Part shown: positions 6,689-8,629 of the stretch, piece after piece | Numbering within the stretch: the first letter of the stretch is position 1 | Layout: every line of letters starts with the position of its first letter | Assembly (NCBI GenBank): GCA_046081905.1 | Contig: JBJTWS010000184.1 | Location: forward strand, 1 to 8,629 | Reading direction: 5' to 3' | Length of the DNA stretch: 8,629 bases | Origin: CBW1002 sp046081905 | Lineage (GTDB): Bacteria; Cyanobacteriota; Cyanobacteriia; PCC-6307; Cyanobiaceae | Program-made: the position numbers and the translations under genes | Notes under the pieces: generated by a model | Database searches by the model: none | What the model saw: only the letters and a program-made list of their open reading frames with translations | Told to the model about the DNA's origin: nothing

Positions 6689-7725
6689 GGGGCAAGACCT
6701 TCACCGCCCTGGCGGGGATCCTGGAGAGCACCCGCGGCCATCGCCACTTCCAGGTAGTGGGCGAGCGCGGCCGGGCCAAGGGGCCGGCGCACCAGCGGGC
6801 CATGGAGCTGGAGGCCGTGCTGGAGCCAGGATTCCGGCTGCTGGTGCCGCTGCCGGAGCTGCGGGATCACCGCCTCTGGCGCAGCGGCTTGCAGTCGGTG
6901 GTGAGCGGGGAAGATGGGGGCAGCCACCGCCCCTCCATGCAGATCATTCCCGCCATCGACCTCCTGGAGGGGAACTGCGTGCGGCTGCACCAGGGCGACT
7001 ACGGCCAGGTGACCCGCTTCAGCGACGATCCGGTGGCCCAGGCCCTGGAGTGGCAGCGGCAGGGGGCCCAGCGGCTCCACCTGGTGGACCTCGATGGCGC
7101 CCGCAGCGGCGAGCCGGTGAACGACGCGGCCGTTCGGGCGATCACCGCCGCCCTTTCGATTCCGGTGCAGCTCGGCGGCGGCGTGCGCAGTCTGGAGCGG
7201 GCCGAGGAGCTGCTCGCCTGCGGCCTCGATCGGGTGATCCTCGGCACCGTGGCGATTGAGCAGCCAGAGCTGGTGCGGCAGCTGGCGGAGCGCCACCCCG
7301 GCCGCATCGTGGTGGGAATCGACGCCCGAGGCGGCAAGGTGGCCACCCGCGGCTGGATCGAAGAGAGCACCGTGGAGGCCACCGCCCTGGCCGAGAGCTT
7401 CGCCGCCAGCGGCATCGCCGCGATCATCAGCACCGACATCGCCACCGACGGCACCCTGGCGGGCCCCAACCTGGAGGCCCTGCGGGCGATGGCGTCCGCC
7501 AGCCCCGTGCCGGTGATCGCCTCCGGCGGCATCGGCACCCTGGAGCACATCCTCTCCCTGCTGCCCCTGCAGGAGCTCGGGGTGGAGGGGGTGATCGTGG
7601 GCCGGGCCCTCTACGACGGCCGCGTTTCGCTGGCGGAGGCGCTGCAGGCGGTGGGCGACGGGCGCCTGCAGGACGCGCCGGCGGAGGGGGAAGAGGCAGG
7701 GTTCCTGAGCGCGGAGATCGCCTGA
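6685..7725 (+). CDS. hisA: DUF2389/TIGR02450-like domain fused in frame to HisA
   Basis: From ATG 6685 an uninterrupted 346-residue frame holds two parts. Residues 1-71 resemble the small cyanobacterial 'tryptophan-rich' family TIGR02450/DUF2389: KTFTA (usually KWTA), RHFQVV (20-25), LEAVL (42-46) and PLPELRDHRLWRSG (55-68). A short linker (72-84) follows. From Met85 (ATG 6937) a complete HisA begins: IPAIDLLEG, QLGGGVRS, GIDARGG, TDIATDGTL, SGGIG, GRALYDG. HisA (1-(5-phosphoribosyl)-5-[(5-phosphoribosylamino)methylideneamino]imidazole-4-carboxamide isomerase) is the Amadori isomerase of histidine synthesis. Its acid/base aspartates Asp8 and Asp129 (HisA numbering) are present, and phosphate sites lie at Gly80-82 and Gly198-200. 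HisA alone would be 262 residues, near normal. No stop separates the parts, so translation from 6685 must make a fusion. HisA may also start independently at 6937, although no well-spaced ribosome site is evident. The frame overlaps the DCC stop (ATGA). HisA identity is near certain; the fusion needs confirmation. Confidence 0.9.
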   Translation: MRGKTFTALAGILESTRGHRHFQVVGERGRAKGPAHQRAMELEAVLEPGFRLLVPLPELRDHRLWRSGLQSVVSGEDGGSHRPSMQIIPAIDLLEGNCVRLHQGDYGQVTRFSDDPVAQALEWQRQGAQRLHLVDLDGARSGEPVNDAAVRAITAALSIPVQLGGGVRSLERAEELLACGLDRVILGTVAIEQPELVRQLAERHPGRIVVGIDARGGKVATRGWIEESTVEATALAESFAASGIAAIISTDIATDGTLAGPNLEALRAMASASPVPVIASGGIGTLEHILSLLPLQELGVEGVIVGRALYDGRVSLAEALQAVGDGRLQDAPAEGEEAGFLSAEIA

Positions 7726-7733
7726 ACCGTTCC

Positions 7734-7759
7734 TGGGCCCTATAACAGAATCGGACCCA
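7734..7759 (+). promoter_or_regulatory. likely fur-family gene promoter (-10 TATAAC) inside an inverted repeat
   Basis: A good -10 hexamer TATAAC (7741-7746) lies 26 bases before the GTG start of the Fur-family gene. It is bracketed by inverted arms TGGGCCC (7734-7740) and GGACCCA (7753-7759), six of seven positions pairing. No clear -35 hexamer lies upstream. A dyad over a promoter fits an autoregulatory operator; it could instead be a hairpin at the end of the hisA transcript, but there is no T-tract. Confidence 0.45.
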
Positions 7760-7772
7760 CTACGCTCTGCAC

Positions 7773-8270
7773 GTGTTCGCTCCGGCCGCCGCCCCCTCCG
7801 TCACCGCCCCCGCCAGTGGGTCGCGGCAGGAGGACGGCGAGCCTGCCCTGGCGGCCGAGCGGCCCCACTGCGTCGAAGACGTCTACCGCCGTTGCCGCGA
7901 CCTGGGCATGCGCCTGAGCCGGCAGCGGCGCATGGTGCTGGACCTGCTGTGGGCGGAAAAGGATCACCTCAGCGCCCGCGACATCTTCGAGAAGCTCAAC
8001 GACCTGGGCCGCAACATCGGCCATACGTCGGTGTATCAGAACCTCGAGGCGCTGCAGTCGGCCGGGGTGATCGAGTGCCTCGATCGCGCCAACGGCCGCC
8101 TCTACGGCTACCGCGCCGATCCCCACAGCCACCTCACCTGCAGCCGCAGCGGCGCCATCCAGGACCTCGACGTGGAGCTCCCCGCCGAGCTGCTCCGCCA
8201 GATCGAGGAGCTCACCGGCTACACGATCGAGATGTACACCCTTCACCTCACCGGCCGCCCCCGCGCCTGA
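7773..8270 (+). CDS. Fur-family metal/peroxide-responsive repressor lacking the CxxC zinc site
   Basis: This 165-residue protein has a low-complexity Ala/Pro-rich tail (1-30). A Fur winged-helix domain follows: 'GMRLSRQRRMVLDLLWAEKDHLSARDIFEKL', then the recognition helix region HTSVYQNLEAL (84-94). The dimerisation/metal domain contains DPHSHLTC. Candidate regulatory ligands are His65, His118, His120 and acidic residues 131/133. The structural-zinc pair normally seen as CxxC is reduced to Cys123 and Ser126, and there is no second C-terminal CxxC, so that Zn site is absent. Regulation of peroxide stress or metal uptake is possible (PerR/FurC-like), but the paralogue cannot be fixed by eye, so no symbol is given. 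The GTG at 7773 is chosen because the domain needs sequence before the next in-frame ATG (7908), which would cut into the first helix. No Shine-Dalgarno is visible, so the mRNA may be nearly leaderless downstream of the TATAAC box. Confidence 0.88.
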   Translation: MFAPAAAPSVTAPASGSRQEDGEPALAAERPHCVEDVYRRCRDLGMRLSRQRRMVLDLLWAEKDHLSARDIFEKLNDLGRNIGHTSVYQNLEALQSAGVIECLDRANGRLYGYRADPHSHLTCSRSGAIQDLDVELPAELLRQIEELTGYTIEMYTLHLTGRPRA

Positions 8271-8290
8271 TCGCTCAGGGAATCCGGGTA

Positions 8291-8319
8291 TCCAGAACTG
8301 GAGATCCTGGCGGGGGATC
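8291..8319 (+). promoter_or_regulatory. two short dyads between the Fur-family gene and the next gene
   Basis: TCCAG (8291-8295) and CTGGA (8298-8302) form a compact palindrome with an AA centre. GATCC (8303-8307) and GGATC (8315-8319) form a second one around a 7-base spacer. Both lie in the 79-base gap after the Fur-family stop. They may be operator half-sites for the downstream gene or stems ending the upstream transcript; nothing decides between these. Confidence 0.25.
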
Positions 8320-8349
8320 GTTACCGTTGGCCATTCTCTGCCCCTGGGC

Positions 8350-8629
8350 GTGCCTTCCCCTCCGGGCCCTTCGGCCTCCACTCCTGCTCCCCAGCTGCTG
8401 CTGTTCGCCGATCCGCTGCTGCGCCAGGGGCTGGCGGCCCTGCTGCGCCGTGAGCCGGCGGGCTACCGCGTGGCCCTCAGCGCCGAGGAGCTGCAGGGGG
8501 CGCCCCAGCTGGTGCTGTGGTGCCTGGCGGCACCCCTGGGGGAATTCTCCCTGGTGCGGGCCGAGCTGCTGCAGCTGCAGGAGCGATGGCAAACGGCGCC
8601 GCTGCTGCTGCTGTTGCCGGCCCGCTGCC
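8350..8629 (+). CDS. receiver-like protein, possibly DUF3685 family, 5' part only
   Basis: An open frame from GTG 8350 runs off the window after 93 codons. After a Pro/Ser-rich start (about 1-15) it alternates strands and helices like a CheY-type receiver: LLLFADPLLRQGLAALL (strand, helix), YRVALS, a 'PQLVLWCL' strand, a helix, and a 'APLLLLLPA' strand. The expected phospho-acceptor Asp after the third strand is replaced (WCLAAP), so it would be a pseudo-receiver. The overall look recalls cyanobacterial DUF3685 proteins, which begin with such a domain; this is tentative because the diagnostic C-terminal part is missing. There is no in-frame ATG nearby and no clear ribosome site, so the GTG start is a best guess. 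Confidence 0.55.
   Translation, partial: MPSPPGPSASTPAPQLLLFADPLLRQGLAALLRREPAGYRVALSAEELQGAPQLVLWCLAAPLGEFSLVRAELLQLQERWQTAPLLLLLPARC

Noticed and set aside
6076..7548. 490-codon minus-strand open frame opposite the DCC gene and hisA
   Set aside because: Composition is low-complexity and antisense to clearly conserved proteins; no recognisable motif.

Overview
The window looks like chromosomal DNA of a high-GC unicellular cyanobacterium, most plausibly the Synechococcus/Cyanobium group. This is inferred from protein types, not from any search: a CSP41-like atypical SDR epimerase, a DUF2389/TIGR02450-type tryptophan-rich domain, a DCC protein with a PAP/fibrillin-like tail, a Fur-family regulator and a receiver-like start resembling cyanobacterial DUF3685 proteins. 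Coding density is high and the background is very GC-rich (for example 46 of 60 bases G+C at 7081-7140), so many long shadow frames exist on both strands.

Left part (1-4045): a partial epimerase-like gene runs leftwards off the window. It is divergent from a two-gene set encoding an HlyD-type membrane-fusion protein and a BcsA-type processive family-2 glycosyltransferase with a C-terminal PilZ domain. This pair looks like a c-di-GMP-responsive exopolysaccharide (cellulose-like) synthesis and export module. The glycosyltransferase is split by a single-base frameshift at about 2678; reading that base twice restores a continuous 729-residue protein with all catalytic motifs.

Middle (4046-5030): a single phytanoyl-CoA-dioxygenase-family gene sits in a stretch that is clearly richer in A+T than both flanks and looks like a later insertion.

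Right part (5031-8629): an exported VanX-like D-Ala-D-Ala dipeptidase is followed by a DCC thiol-disulfide oxidoreductase with an extra C-terminal domain. That gene overlaps (ATGA) a reading frame in which a DUF2389-like domain is fused in frame to the histidine enzyme HisA. Next comes a Fur-family repressor that lacks the usual structural-zinc CxxC pair and has its own likely promoter, and finally the 5' end of a receiver-like gene cut by the window edge.

The points most worth a second look are the DUF2389-HisA fusion, the HlyD/PilZ-glycosyltransferase pair with its frameshift, the low-GC dioxygenase insert, and several tiny stop/start overlaps that suggest translational coupling. I found no rRNA, tRNA, CRISPR array or insertion sequence.
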